Position numbers and translations under genes: made by a program
The notes under the pieces: model-generated
Database searches by the model: none
Seen by the model: the letters and a program-made list of their open reading frames with translations, nothing else
Told to the model about the DNA's origin: nothing
Assembly (NCBI GenBank): GCA_013396635.1
Contig: WBMW01004864.1
Span: 7,899-71,898, forward strand
From: Penelope pileata
Taxonomy: Eukaryota; Chordata; Aves; Galliformes; Cracidae
Direction: 5' to 3'
Length of the DNA: 64,000 bases
Shown: positions 24,185 through 34,654 of the stretch, piece by piece
How the letters are laid out: every line of letters begins with the position of its first letter
Position numbering within the stretch: the first letter of the stretch is position 1

Positions 24185-24260
24185 GGGATGGTTTTAATTA
24201 GCTGTTGCATAATTGTTTTAAATTAGCTGGTTTGCTGTGCGCTTGCAAAGGTCCACTCCC
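24185..24260. promoter_or_regulatory. Small CNE candidate with paired TTAATTAGC / TAAATTAGC
   Basis: TTTTAATTAGCTG and TTTAAATTAGCTG lie 29 bp apart as a near-exact direct pair, with GCATAATTG between them. This looks like a duplicated homeodomain site. Confidence 0.33.
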
Positions 24261-24269
24261 GGTTTTTCT

Positions 24270-26210
24270 CCCAGGCACTTGGCAGAGGAAAGGGCAGAGC
24301 GTGGGATGTAGGTTACGGACAAAACAGATGTCCTCCCCAGCTTCTTGAACCTTACTCCTCTTCCATGACAAACACGGGTAACATAAAGAGAGGACATTTG
24401 TGTCCTTCCAAAAATTTCCTAATATATGACCACGCTAGATGTTCTTCCCCTTAAAAATGTTCATTTTCTCTTTGAATTTTGCCAGGGTTTATCATCAGCA
24501 TCGCTCCGTGGTAGCACACGTTGCAGCTTAAGGGGCAGCCTGGGCTGTCCCATGTGGAGATGCGGCCTCAGCATCATTAGCTGACTCCACCAAGCGAGCA
24601 GCTCACTTCTTCCCTCTGCGTTAGGGGAAATTTCCTCTTTGTTTTGGCACTGTGTGGTTTTCCCACTGAGACAGTTCATGGAGATGTGTGAATTTTCAGC
24701 CCAAAGTGAGGTCCTACCTTGCTCACATCACCTCTTTCAGGGACTTTATGGACCAAATAATGTCCCTGCAAATAATCGCGCCTCCTGCTTCACTTAGGAG
24801 GGCACTGAGAGTGGTGACTGGGAATTTCGTCACTTCTAGCAGGAAACCTTGGGCAAGCATTGTTTGTGCAACATGGGATTTAGTCTTGCTGGGTGGAGCA
24901 CGAGCATCCCTTTCCATTTCTCCAACCTCGATGAGCACAGTGGTTTATTGGCAGATGAATTGAGACAGTGAAAGGGCTGGTGGCCCAGAGCTCACAGCGT
25001 GCCAGCAGATCTGGAGATCTTCTATTGCACACGTTTGTCCTTGGGAAAAAGACAATTGACTCAGTAAATTGCTTCATCTCTGCCATGCTGGGTACCAGCA
25101 CCACCTTTTCTGCTGGAGCCCGGGAGATTTTTTCCTGAAGCTCTAGCTCCAGTGGAGATGCCGTGCCATGGATGGAGACCTGGGTGAGAGCTCGCTGCTC
25201 AGTGTGCCTGCTCCCAAACCTGCTCCTGGCCAGGAGGGCAGATCCATCGTGTTGGAGCCTAACCAGCACCTTGGGGTGGAGGCATGCCCAGGAGATCTGG
25301 AGGTGAAGCTTATCTCCATCATTGGTCCAGCACAGAGAGTCGAGGGGTCGCCATGCACAGGGTGGGGAGCCGTTAGCAGCCACGAGCTGCATCCAGAGGA
25401 GGATGACAGATCGCAGCCTCCGGCTGTGGTTTCCCCTTAATTAATACCAGATCTGCACATTACCCGCTCACCCCTTGGGATGAGTTGGGTCTGAATCGGG
25501 GGTGAGCACATGATCGCGCCTTTGCCAAATTACCCGGCTCGTGCAATATGGTGTGCATCTGGCCGCCCGCCAGCGGCGGGAGCACAAAGCAATACCTGAT
25601 TCAGCAAAAAGCCTCCCTGGCCCCTTCGGAGACCCTGCAAAGCAGCAGAAAGAGTTTCTGTCTCTCCAGCGTTGTTCCCAGGCTGGGACTAGGTGCCATA
25701 AAATTGGATTTAGTGTCTCAGCGGAGCGTGGCCAAAGGAGCACAGGCTCTCATGCCGGTGCAGCTTCAGCCTAGGCATGGGGATGAGTCCAGAAGCGAGT
25801 CATAGAATCACGGAGTCCTCCTGACTTTCCATCTAGGTGTGGGCTGCGTTGGCTGGATCCATCTGCCACCGAAGCCCGGCGGTCCCTGGAGGAGGTAAGC
25901 ATACCTCTGAGCCCCAAAACAGGGATGTTCGCTCATGTGTTGGTTAAAGGGCTCTAACAGCCAGCCAGGGAACTTGTAAAAATGCTACCAGTGGGCTCCT
26001 GTTTATCCTCATGCTCTCTGTGCTCTGCTCACACATTAAAAGATGGCATTTTTCTTAGCTGCCAGTGCAGCTGTGGGAAGGATTCAGCTGTTTTCCTTCC
26101 CCTGATGAAATCACAATGTTCATGCGCAGCAGCTGGGGAGATGCCAGGTGCACCCACACCCCACTAACATGGGGGATCAGGGAGGTAAAGCCCCACGGTG
26201 CCAGCAGCAG
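24270..26210. other. Gene-free stretch, nothing firmly recognised
   Basis: Contains a lone GAG|GTAAGC donor-like site at 25894/25895 and a weak AT-rich patch at 25430-25460. 'catagaatcacggagtcc' at 25801 resembles a CR1 antisense end but is only about 20 bp. Confidence 0.45.
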
Positions 26211-26219
26211 CCCGGTTGC

Positions 26220-26480
26220 TGATGAGCCATCCGAGGTGCAGTGGAGAATCTGCATAAAATATTCCTGGTGGAGCTCGGCTAGCTGGTTCCAGCCCAGATA
26301 ACAGGCTGACAGGCGCCGAGGAAGGATGCCTTTAACCTTCACAAAAGTGAGAGGACGGGAGAGAAATGAGGCAGGCAGCAGTGTCATGAAAATCACAGCC
26401 TCAGCGATTTGGATGCGTTTTGCTCTGCTGCGGAGCGTTGTGTGGCGGAGGGAAAATAAACAAAACGTCGGGAGGAAGCC
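26220..26480. promoter_or_regulatory. Weak CNE candidate
   Basis: GCATAAAATATTCCTGG, CCCAGATAACAGG (GATA-like), GTCATGAAAATCACAGCC and GGAAAATAAACAAAACG. AT enrichment is modest. Confidence 0.25.
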
Positions 26481-26489
26481 GGTGGGCAG

Positions 26490-28010
26490 GGGGCATGTTT
26501 CTGTTGGAGCTGTGAATGTAACGTAACCCCTTGGGGAGGGCTCTCTGGGAGCTGCAGAGAAGTGGAGGTGGCATCACTGCAGGATGCACAGAGGTTGTGG
26601 GTATGGCCCCGTGCCATCACGTCCACCACCTCTGCCAAATCTTCAGGGCTGCTGCTCACTACTGTGAGATTGAAGCATTTTGGGACAACCATTTCTATCA
26701 CTAAAAGTGTTTCTAGAGGAACACGAGGGTCCATGTGTTGGGTTGCATGCTTCTGGATCCAGTTCTGCCTGGTGACACTGGCCCAGCGTGGGTCCCCGCA
26801 GGCAGTGATGTGACAATTCATGCCCAGATGCAGAGCAAAGAGGCAGGAAGGGACCGGGAGCACAGCGGCACGTCTCAGCCCATCCACACACCCCATGGGC
26901 TGGTGGCACGCTGTGCAGCCCCCGAACCCCAACACTGAATGATTCCGGAAAATAAAGCAATTTTCAATGGGGCTTTTTTCAATGGGATGCCTTGCGACAC
27001 TCAGAGAGAGCGAAGGAAAGGGAAAGGAGGGGATCAGCCCTTCATCTGGAATGGAAATAAAGCTGGTGAAAGGATGGATGTTTTCTCTTTTGCCTTGAGG
27101 TTAGAAAACAGCAGGAAATCCTTGCTTGAAGAAAAGGCACATGGCCACCAGTATGACTCGTGCAGGCTCTGCTGCCTTGAAGTCAGCCTGCAAACAGAGT
27201 TTTGCGGTGGATAAGATTTCACAGACTTTCCATGGTTTCTGGCTGCAGCCTTTCTTGTAGCTAGCGCTACATTTTTGCCATACTTGTGCTAGCTGGGGAG
27301 GCTGCATTCATGCAATGGGTGTCACGTAGCTGGGGGAAGCAAATTGTGGCGTGTCTCGCCAGCTCTTGCACATGCATGCAGCTTTACACGTGGCTTGTGT
27401 GAGTTATTTGGGAGCAATACTGGTGGGGGGAAGACTTTGCTTTAGCCTCATTTTTTTGCAGGTCTCTGACCCCACAAAGCCTTTGCAAAGCAAGCACTCC
27501 CCGTGCCAGCGACCCCGCAGCCCGCAGAACCAACTTTGCCTTCCTTGCTTATTAATAAGCATCTTTTCCGAGTAACCAAGATGTATTGAGTTGGGACTCC
27601 CCGAGTGCGAGCAGCCAGAGATAGCTTTGACTTTTCCTTTTTTAATTTACCTTGTGGGGCTGTGGGAAATGAGCAATCCTTCTGGCTGTCAGTGCTGCTG
27701 GCGGGGGGGCCGTGCGAGCAGTGCACCCCGGGACCAGCGTCTCCGCCTTGCACCTGACCAGCGCTGACATGGGCAGTGTGATGGGGATGCAGCCAGTGGG
27801 ATTCATGGCTCCCCAAACTGCCTTCTGCACCAGCTCTGCCCCTTCCCAGGTGGTCTCTTCCCTTCATTTCTTTTGTCCCAGCCCTTCTCTGCTCTTCCCC
27901 CACCTCTCCTGTGGGCCCCGCTACTTTCGACATTTTGTCCAAAGAGGATGGACATCCACAAACCACTCATGGGGCTGCTCTGCCCAACTCCTCTCTCACC
28001 ACCCACCATT
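26490..28010. other. Gene-free stretch, nothing recognised
   Basis: Short overlapping frames on both strands and no repeat. CTCATTTTTTTGCAG at about 27449-27463 looks like a 3' splice site but has no matching donor. Confidence 0.5.
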
Positions 28011-28011
28011 T

Positions 28012-28056
28012 TCATAGAGTCATTGAGGTTGGAAAAGAACACTAAGACCGCTATGT
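28012..28056 (-). mobile_element. CR1 LINE fragment, extreme 3' end, antisense
   Basis: 'tcatagagtcattgaggttg' and gaaaagaacactaagac correspond to the reverse complement of the CR1 terminal block. About 45 diverged bases remain. Confidence 0.65.
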
Positions 28057-28059
28057 TCC

Positions 28060-29320
28060 CTCTGTAAAGCAGCCAGGGCTCTCATGATGTGTTTTGGGGT
28101 CACCCCAACCCAACTGGTGGTGCCTTCTCCTATGCCTTCAGGGCAGAGGGAAAGCAGTGTAGGCTTGAAGGTGGCTGGGGAGAGAAGAGCATCACCTGTG
28201 CTGTAATTAAGTGATAATGAAGTGATGTGTTGCAGCTGAGTGGGGTGTGGAGGTGGGGAGGAGATATAAGGGATGGAGGTGAGCTCAGTGTGCTTGATGT
28301 TTGGGAACCATTCTCTGGGTGTTGTTGGAGACCTGGGGACAGCAGAGCCATGGGGACATCTCCTGCTTGTAGCAGCAAACTGTGAGTGGGATACTGAGGA
28401 GGATGGTGTGGGTTTGCTATGGGGTGCTCCTTGGTTGTGCGTTTGGGGCCAAGAGCTGTTGCTTGGGTCTTTGTTGCTCCAGGGCTGTGCGCTTGGTTCC
28501 TGCTTGGGCTCCTGCTGGCTTGTTGTAGGGTATAGGCAGGAGCTTGTTGCTCTGTGGTGACAGCGTGCGATGGGGGTTTTGGAGTGGCTCTGTGCTGGGA
28601 TTTTGGGGTTTGGCTTTGTCTGTTTCAATAGAATCATCTGCGATGGACACAGAGCTCTTCCTCCCATGGCACGGCTCCTGGTCCAGCCTGGAGGAACCCA
28701 GGGAAGGGGTTGGTGGGGTGCAAGATGAAAAACCACTTGCCCTCTCCTTCCCACCCTCTTACCCTGTACCCAACTGCCAACAGTGACTTGGGTGAGCCCA
28801 CGTGGCTTTGGGATCTTTCTCTGATGGGAAGACGCAGTGTTTTGAGGTGTTCAATGTTTTTTTATGGCTCCAGAGCCATTCCAGCTGGTGGGAGCTCTGT
28901 CTTGCTGCCATCTCTGATACTTTTCATTTACCTCCAGAGGGATGCTTTAGACCCAAACCATCTTAAGTAATCTAAAAAGGACAGTGATAAGCACCTCCCC
29001 TGCCGTTATGGCCCCGCTTCACCCTGGTGCTGATGGCCTTAATGGTGGTGGTAACCCCACAGAGCCTGCTTAGCGTGGCTCATTTCCCAACACTGCTCGA
29101 TGCCTTTGTGCAGCTGGAGCTGTGAGGACATCACTTAACCTGAGGGGGCTGGGGAGCAGGAGAAGGGCCCCACAGCCCAAGAGGAGCTGCATTGGGCAGG
29201 GGAGGAGCATTGATTTTATGACAAGGGGCAAAGGCAGTGTCAGCGTGGTGTGGGGACGTTTCAATTAGTGCCTGCAGGAGGGATCCTGGGGATGGCAGGA
29301 AAGCTGCGGTCGCTTTGCCT
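28060..29320. other. Gene-free stretch, nothing recognised
   Basis: A 244-codon minus-strand frame (28020-28754) is Pro/Ser/Gln-rich, overlaps open plus frames and has no domain. I regard it as spurious. Confidence 0.5.
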
Positions 29321-29324
29321 GTTA

Positions 29325-29415
29325 TTTTCTAACAGTGAAAAATGAGCCCCAAATTAGAATCCCTATTAACAATTAGCATAATCAAAGGAGACATGTTATA
29401 ATTTGAGCAGAAATG
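29325..29415. promoter_or_regulatory. Small CNE candidate
   Basis: AAATTAGAATCCCTATTAAC, AATTAGCATAATCAAAGG and GTTATAATTTGAGC occur within 90 bp. ATCAAAGG is TCF/LEF-like. Confidence 0.33.
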
Positions 29416-29419
29416 TGCT

Positions 29420-30340
29420 CATGATATGGTGGCCTGAGATAATGATGGCCAGAGCGGTGCTGCGTGCCACTCTCACGGCCCTGCTATTACCCTGCACGTG
29501 ATGCTGTCCCCTTGCAAGCTTGCACAGAATTGCAAGCTGGCACAGAGTTGTCCCTAAACCCTTCTTGGTGACATACTGCAGCCCTTTCTGTGCCCGAGTC
29601 CTGTGCTGTGTGGGCACAGTGCTGTCCGAGGGACAGCTCAGGAACCGCAGGGGCAAACGCCTGCCCACACTTTGAAAGCAAAGTTACTCTAATTTTGGCA
29701 AATTATCTGAATAATTGCATGAGCAGAGCTACCCCAGAGTGCAGGGAATATGCAGAAACGTGTCCCATCTGCGTGTGCTGCAGCTTCAAAGCCGGAGCTC
29801 TGCGAAAGGAGGTCGGTTCTGTTCGCATCTGAATTTGGGGAGGGCGGGGGAAAGAGAAGCTAAAAAGGAGCTGCTGCCAGAATGACCCACTTGGTTTCAG
29901 AGCCAAAAGCTTGAATTCTGAGGGCTTTTTGGGTTTGAGATTATTTTGGATTACAGTTTACATAAGACAATGCGAACCTTGAAAGCGTTCAGCTGGAAGC
30001 AGAGCTGTCAATTCTGTGGCAAAGGAGCGCTTTGATCAACAGGAGAGGAATTTTTTGAGTTTTCCTCCACTGAGGATCTCAAAGTTGCTGGGGAGGCTGC
30101 TTTGAATCTGGAGCAGAGTCGGGTGAGCGGCTCCCTGTGCCTCTGATGGCCTTCCCCAGTTTGTGTGGGGATAAATTTTTGGGGCTCTGCCCATGAGCCT
30201 CCCCAAGTGGCAGGGCTGAGAACACCTTCCTTCCTCCTCCACGTAGTTCTCTGCCTGCAGAAGGGCCCCGGGATGCTCCGCTCGAGCAGCTCGCTCCCGG
30301 TGGAAGGCAGTTACTGGCAATTTACAGCATGTGCAGGGAA
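29420..30340. other. Gene-free stretch, nothing recognised
   Basis: Mixed sequence with a short AT-rich piece at 29690-29720 (TTTGGCAAATTATCTGAATAA). No gene or repeat supported. Confidence 0.5.
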
Positions 30341-30349
30341 GTCCCCCGG

Positions 30350-30500
30350 AAGAGGGTTTAAGAGTCGTTGAGTCAACACGAAACTATATATCAGTTAATG
30401 AAGTTTAATAGCACCGAATAAGAACTGCACTGCGGCTCTGGGATCCTCTTGCAAAAGCAGTTACGATCTAAAAAGAGAGTCTGGGAAAGCAGTCCCCAGC
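30350..30500. promoter_or_regulatory. CNE candidate
   Basis: GGTTTAAGAGTCGTTGAGTC, AACTATATATCAGTTAATG, AAGTTTAATAGCACCG and ACGATCTAAAAAGAGAG. AT-rich with a few isolated CpGs, no repeat. Confidence 0.37.
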
Positions 30501-31230
30501 TCCCGTCCATATGTTGTTCCCTCCGTGCCTTGCAGCTCAGATGCCGTTAATGGCGAGGCAGTCCCACGGAGGTGATAACAGGAGCTGGCTGGCATCTCGT
30601 CTGCCCCTGCAGCATCAGCAGGAACAGTCCTGGGCATTTCAGAGGAGTGAGTCAGGCCTTTCCCAAATTAGCTCCAAGCCCATTGTTCCAACTGAAGGGC
30701 TGGGGTGGAGCTCTCCTCTCTGCTTCGTGCCTCTCAAGGCCTTTGGAGGAAAGGAGCTTCTCCGTGATCAGTTTTTGTCCTCTGAATTCATGTGCTTGAA
30801 AGCTAAGATCTCAGCTTTCCAGCTAGGGATTTGCTGGTGGCAATTTTGTTGTGAGAATTGGGATATTTAGTGAAAATCTAACTGGGAGAGATGGGGGTCT
30901 TGGGATATCAGCAAAACTAGAGGGGAAAATAAGGAAAACAGGAGAGAAGGCCAAGTGCAGAAGTGTTCCTGGAATGGCAGATCAGCTCCTGACTGGATAT
31001 GTGGGGTCCGTACCTCATTGCCCTGCCCTATGCCATCCCATACCTCATGGGATGGTTAAAAAAATAATTTGGCAAAATGATGTGTGAGATGGCAGAGCTG
31101 TGCAGGAGGGAGAGTGCGTCTCTTCTGCTACTGCAGCCTCCAAGGATGCCTCCATTGCTTGTCTTGATGCCACACCAGCACACACTCACACCTGTCCTGC
31201 TCAGGACGCAGGGCTTCTGCATTCCATAAG

Positions 31231-31380
31231 TGTAGAATTATAGAATAGGTTGGGTTGGAAGGGGCCTCAAAGATCATCCAGTTCCAACCCCCTGCCACAG
31301 GCTGGTTGCTGGCTGCTAGGTCAGTCACCGAATGAGGCTGCCCAGGGCCCCATCCAGCCTGGCCTTGAACACCTCCAGGT
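31231..31380 (-). mobile_element. CR1 LINE fragment, 3' region, antisense
   Basis: The reverse complement of CR1 in the correct order: 'tagaataggttgggttgg', 'aaagatcatccagttccaac', 'cccctgccacagg', 'ccatccagcctggccttgaa', 'cacctccaggt'. It is the best-preserved antisense copy in the window. It may extend a little beyond 31380. Confidence 0.93.
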
Positions 31381-31389
31381 GTACAGGTA

Positions 31390-31840
31390 GCTTGGGATGG
31401 AGCAGGGAAGAGCAAATCCTCCAGCTGGTGCCCAAATAGCGATTCACTTTGTGCAGCAAGGAGCTCCTGTTGGAGGTGCCTGGCCATCCCAGCAGTGGGC
31501 ATGGGGGACCTGAGGGTACGTGGCAGCTCCCCAGGGAACACAGCATCCTCGGGCACCTGCAGCTGTGGCACCAGGGTGCATGGCAGCCCCTCCTGCGGGT
31601 CACCATTTCCTCATGGTGACAGAGGACCAGCAGTGGTCTTTGGGAAATCTTGGTTTGAATTTCTCAGCAGCATGTTTTGGGAGCTCTGCTGTGCTCTGGT
31701 TCAGCGGAGCCTCTTTTTCCAGCTCTGCAGTTGGGGACCCCCATGGGAGGGCCACATGCCCCTTGGCACCCTCCAAGTTCCAATATCAGAATAAATGCTG
31801 CCTGACCCCGTCCCTCTCCCTTTCCTCCCCTCCCTCTCCT
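31390..31840. other. Gene-free stretch after CR1
   Basis: May include diverged upstream CR1 sequence, but nothing can be aligned by eye beyond about 31380. No exon supported. Confidence 0.4.
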
Positions 31841-31849
31841 TTCCCATTG

Positions 31850-32230
31850 CCAGCTCCCAGTAACCCAGGTCCAATAATTTGGTTGTAATAAAATGTGACT
31901 GCTGGGGCTATTTTTACGGAGCTGGCATTCATTTGCATGCCGGCTCCGTGTGGGGCCCCAGGCGATCTTTTTTCCTCTCCCTCCCCGCGCTCCCCCCACT
32001 TCCTCCACCCCGCTGGCATGGCTCTGATCAGAAGTGACAACAGAAACACAGCCGTATTTCCTGGAGATTTACCGAGTTAGATGATGAAAGCTCGGAGGAG
32101 CGGCAACAACGGGAAGGGGGACTCGAAGGGGAGTGGGGGGGGAAGTTCCTAAACTGATCACTTTCAAATGTCAGCTCCATTCTCGGGGGCTCTTGGAGCG
32201 AAGCCACTGCTGTGAAAATGCTGTGAGACA
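31850..32230. promoter_or_regulatory. CNE candidate with octamer and quadruplex motif
   Basis: CAATAATTTGGTTGTAATAA is followed by a perfect inverted octamer ATTTGCAT (31931-31938). A quadruplex-competent G-rich run sits at 32111-32142, followed by AAACTGATCACTTTC. Confidence 0.38.
32111..32142 (+). other. G-quadruplex motif
   Basis: Four G runs (3, 5, 4 and 8) are separated by loops of 2, 7 and 3 bases, which fits the standard G3+N1-7 pattern. It lies inside a CNE candidate. Confidence 0.7.
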
Positions 32231-32415
32231 GACAAGGCAGGGATGGGGGAGGCCACCTCCCCGTGTGTCCCGTCCCATGGGGCCATGGAGCCTCTGCTCC
32301 CTCAGGCTGGATCTGTAGGGTTTTGTCCTTGGGGGTGTCACCCATGCCCTTGGTGCTACTCCACATCTTGCTGCACCTCTGGGTGCAGCATCCTGTGGAG
32401 GGAAAGGGTCAGGGA

Positions 32416-32588
32416 ACCCATGGGTGGGATGAGATGGAAGGAAATGGATGGGGGACTCATTGGCAGGATGAAGGGGAAGGGACTGGGGCCCATGGGAGGG
32501 ATGGGGGGAGTGGGATGGGGACCCATTGGTGGGATGAGATAGAAGGGAGGGGAACCCATTGGCATAACGGAGGGGAAGGGACTGGGAC
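32416..32588 (+). repeat. G-rich minisatellite, about 33-bp unit, five degenerate copies
   Basis: Units begin ACCCATGGG, ACTCATTGG, CCCATGGG, ACCCATTGG and ACCCATTGG. Each continues with a GGGATGAGAT- or GGATGAAGGGG-like segment and a G-run tail, repeating every 32-39 bp. Translated open frames across it show the same periodicity as Gly/Trp/Glu-rich repeats and should not be taken for a protein. Confidence 0.85.
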
Positions 32589-32784
32589 TAGCTCCTCCCT
32601 TGGGACCAAGGGTGGACACAAAGTGTGGTGGCACCTCTCCTAGTCAGTGCCAGTGATGCCATTGACCTGCTCCATGCCCATGGGGATGAGTGGGATGCTC
32701 ATGACCAGGACCTGTAGCACGGCATGTGGTCACCCCATCCTCCCTCCTGTCCTCGCCCTCCCTCCGCTCTCTCTCTCTCCGCAG

Positions 32785-32910
32785 TGCTGCTGTCAAGCCG
32801 CTTGATCACCTGCCAGCCCGTATTGATTTTTGCTTCCCAATCTCCAAGCTGGATGGAAGGAAAAGATTAAAAACAGTTTGTCAGTTTGAAGTTGAATAAG
32901 AATTCAGCAC
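32785..32910 (+). other. Exon-like block or CNE after a very strong 3' splice site
   Basis: A C/T tract of about 40 bp (32741-32781) ends in CCGCAG at 32784. The frame from 32786 runs 37 codons to TAA at 32897-32899 (starts AAVKPLDHLPARIDF). I do not recognise it. No poly(A) signal follows closely. The AT-rich sequence (GTATTGATTTTTGC, AAAAGATTAAAAACAG) also fits a CNE, so exon and CNE cannot be separated by eye. Confidence 0.28.
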
Positions 32911-32930
32911 GAGGGACATCTCGGTGGCTT

Positions 32931-32953
32931 GGGGGGGGAGTGGGGGTGGGGGA
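32931..32953 (+). other. G-quadruplex motif
   Basis: Runs of 8, 5 and 5 G with very short loops. The first run can be split to give four G-tracts. It lies between the exon-like block and plain sequence. Confidence 0.65.
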
Positions 32954-32959
32954 GGTAGA

Positions 32960-34380
32960 AAGGGTCAAGGCCAAGGGACAGTACTGGGGGAACACAACCC
33001 TTTTCTGTTGGGGATACTCCTTTGGTGCCCATACCCCACACTCCTAATGCACCCAATGGCCCCCTGGCTGCTGGCAGACGCTGCCTCCATCCTTGTGGGC
33101 TGAGCATCCTGTGGATGCCACCCTGGGGGTCCCGATGTCCCACATTGGGGTGCCTTGGCTGCTTCTCCCCCGCTGCTCTGCCAGCGGTGCCCAGCCCCAG
33201 CACTCCTGTCCCCACGTGTCCCCGCCGCCAGTGCCATTAGTATTCATGTGGTGGGGCTCCTGCTGTCCTTGTCAAGACTGAGTGGGCAGGCTAAGGAAAT
33301 TTGCCCTTCAAAAAATGAGAATCATTTGAGTCAGGGAAGCTCTTCCCTCGTGCGTGTGGTTTCCTTGCCAGCCCAGGGGATGACGAATGGTTTGCCGTGA
33401 TCCCTGTGCAGCAATAAGGGGCCGCTGGGCTGGGGTTTGGTGGGTTGTGCTGGGGGCAGGCAAGAGCACAGGCAAGGCTGGTGCATGTGCTGGGAACGTG
33501 GCTGCAGGGAATTCGGGGCATGTGGATGTGTGCTGGCCTGAGGTGCAATGCTCCATTAGTGCTGGAGGATGCTGAGATGCAAGAGGCCATCTCGTAGGTT
33601 GCTGCTGGCATGGCTGATTCAGGATGGTGAGGTCCTCAACTGGTGCCCATGGGGTTGTGAGGCTGTGCCTCTGCTGTGGGTAAGGCTTTCTCCTCCCTTT
33701 TTCCATATTACAGCAGAGCTGCAGGCTCTTCCTGCTGCTCTCATTGCTGGCTGGTATCCAGTAAGGATCGGCTCTGATATATTCACTTACATTTAAAAAA
33801 AAAAAAAAAAAAGAAGGGGGGGTTTACTTCCATTTATATCTGCAGGTGTGTTTCCTTATCTAAATAATAGATGGCTCCATCCTCAGCCAGGGGAAGCTGG
33901 CAGAGTTCCTCCAAGGTCAGCAGAGCTGCGCTGGCTCTTGTCCAGAGGAGAGGACCTGGTCCTTCCAAGAAATAGTGACATGGAGCTGAGCAGAGGCTGA
34001 GGATGGGAAGGGAGGTGGCCTCATTTGTGGGAGACCTGGAAGATCAGGATTATGTCCTGGTGTCAATGAAGGACAAGTCATCTCGGGGATGGAGACAATG
34101 GTGCCTTGGGTCCTCTGCCACCAATGTGCCACCTCCCTGTGCAGGGAGCTGGTTGCCACCAGGTGCACTCATTCAGGCTGTGTTGGAGCCTTCCTGTGAC
34201 AGCTGTGGGACTGTGTCCTGTGGGTTGGTGGCCATGGGGTGCAGGGGCTGGGCTGGGAGTTGCTGGAGGCTCTTTCATCTCACGGAAGATGCTCAGCCAC
34301 CAGCTGATGGCCGGGGTGGGGCCGTGGGGCTGCCACCCTGCACTGCCACATGGCCAACACCAGCTCCAGAGCTGCCTCTG
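32960..34380. other. Gene-free stretch with an A18 tract
   Basis: No gene recognised. A pure A tract runs 33795-33812. The sequence before it shows no retrogene or SINE body, so it is treated as low-complexity DNA. Confidence 0.5.
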
Positions 34381-34384
34381 AGTT

Positions 34385-34650
34385 CTTCCCAGCCTTAATT
34401 ACCAAATTTCCATATCATCAATTCCCTGCGAGTCAGCACTTGACAGGGAAGGCTGTGGCTACTGTCCTTGCTGCTGCCATCAGAGAGCACCAGCCCCGTC
34501 CGGGGGACAGCTCTCAAAACGTTATTTTTATCTCCATCTCATAAAGCCTGTTCTGTATAAATATATTTTAATTAATTAATAAATGGGACGTAATGAATTC
34601 TGGCAGGGTGACATTTGAGCATAAAGCGAGGCTTAAACAGATCCTGACAT
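34385..34650. promoter_or_regulatory. CNE candidate
   Basis: CCTTAATTACCAAATTTCC, CAAAACGTTATTTTTATC and an uninterrupted TTAATTAATTAATAAAT (34568-34584), then GACGTAATGAATTC. The AATTAA run could be low complexity, but the flanking phrases are not. Confidence 0.4.
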
Positions 34651-34654
34651 GTGT

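Noticed and set aside
25801..25822. Possible CR1 antisense end (catagaatcacggagtcc)
   Set aside because: About 20 bp only and may be coincidence.
28020..28754. 244-codon minus frame
   Set aside because: Pro/Ser/Gln-rich shadow frame that begins inside a CR1 remnant at one end. No domain.
33795..33812. A18 tract as a retrocopy tail
   Set aside because: Same lack of an inserted body. Treated as low complexity.
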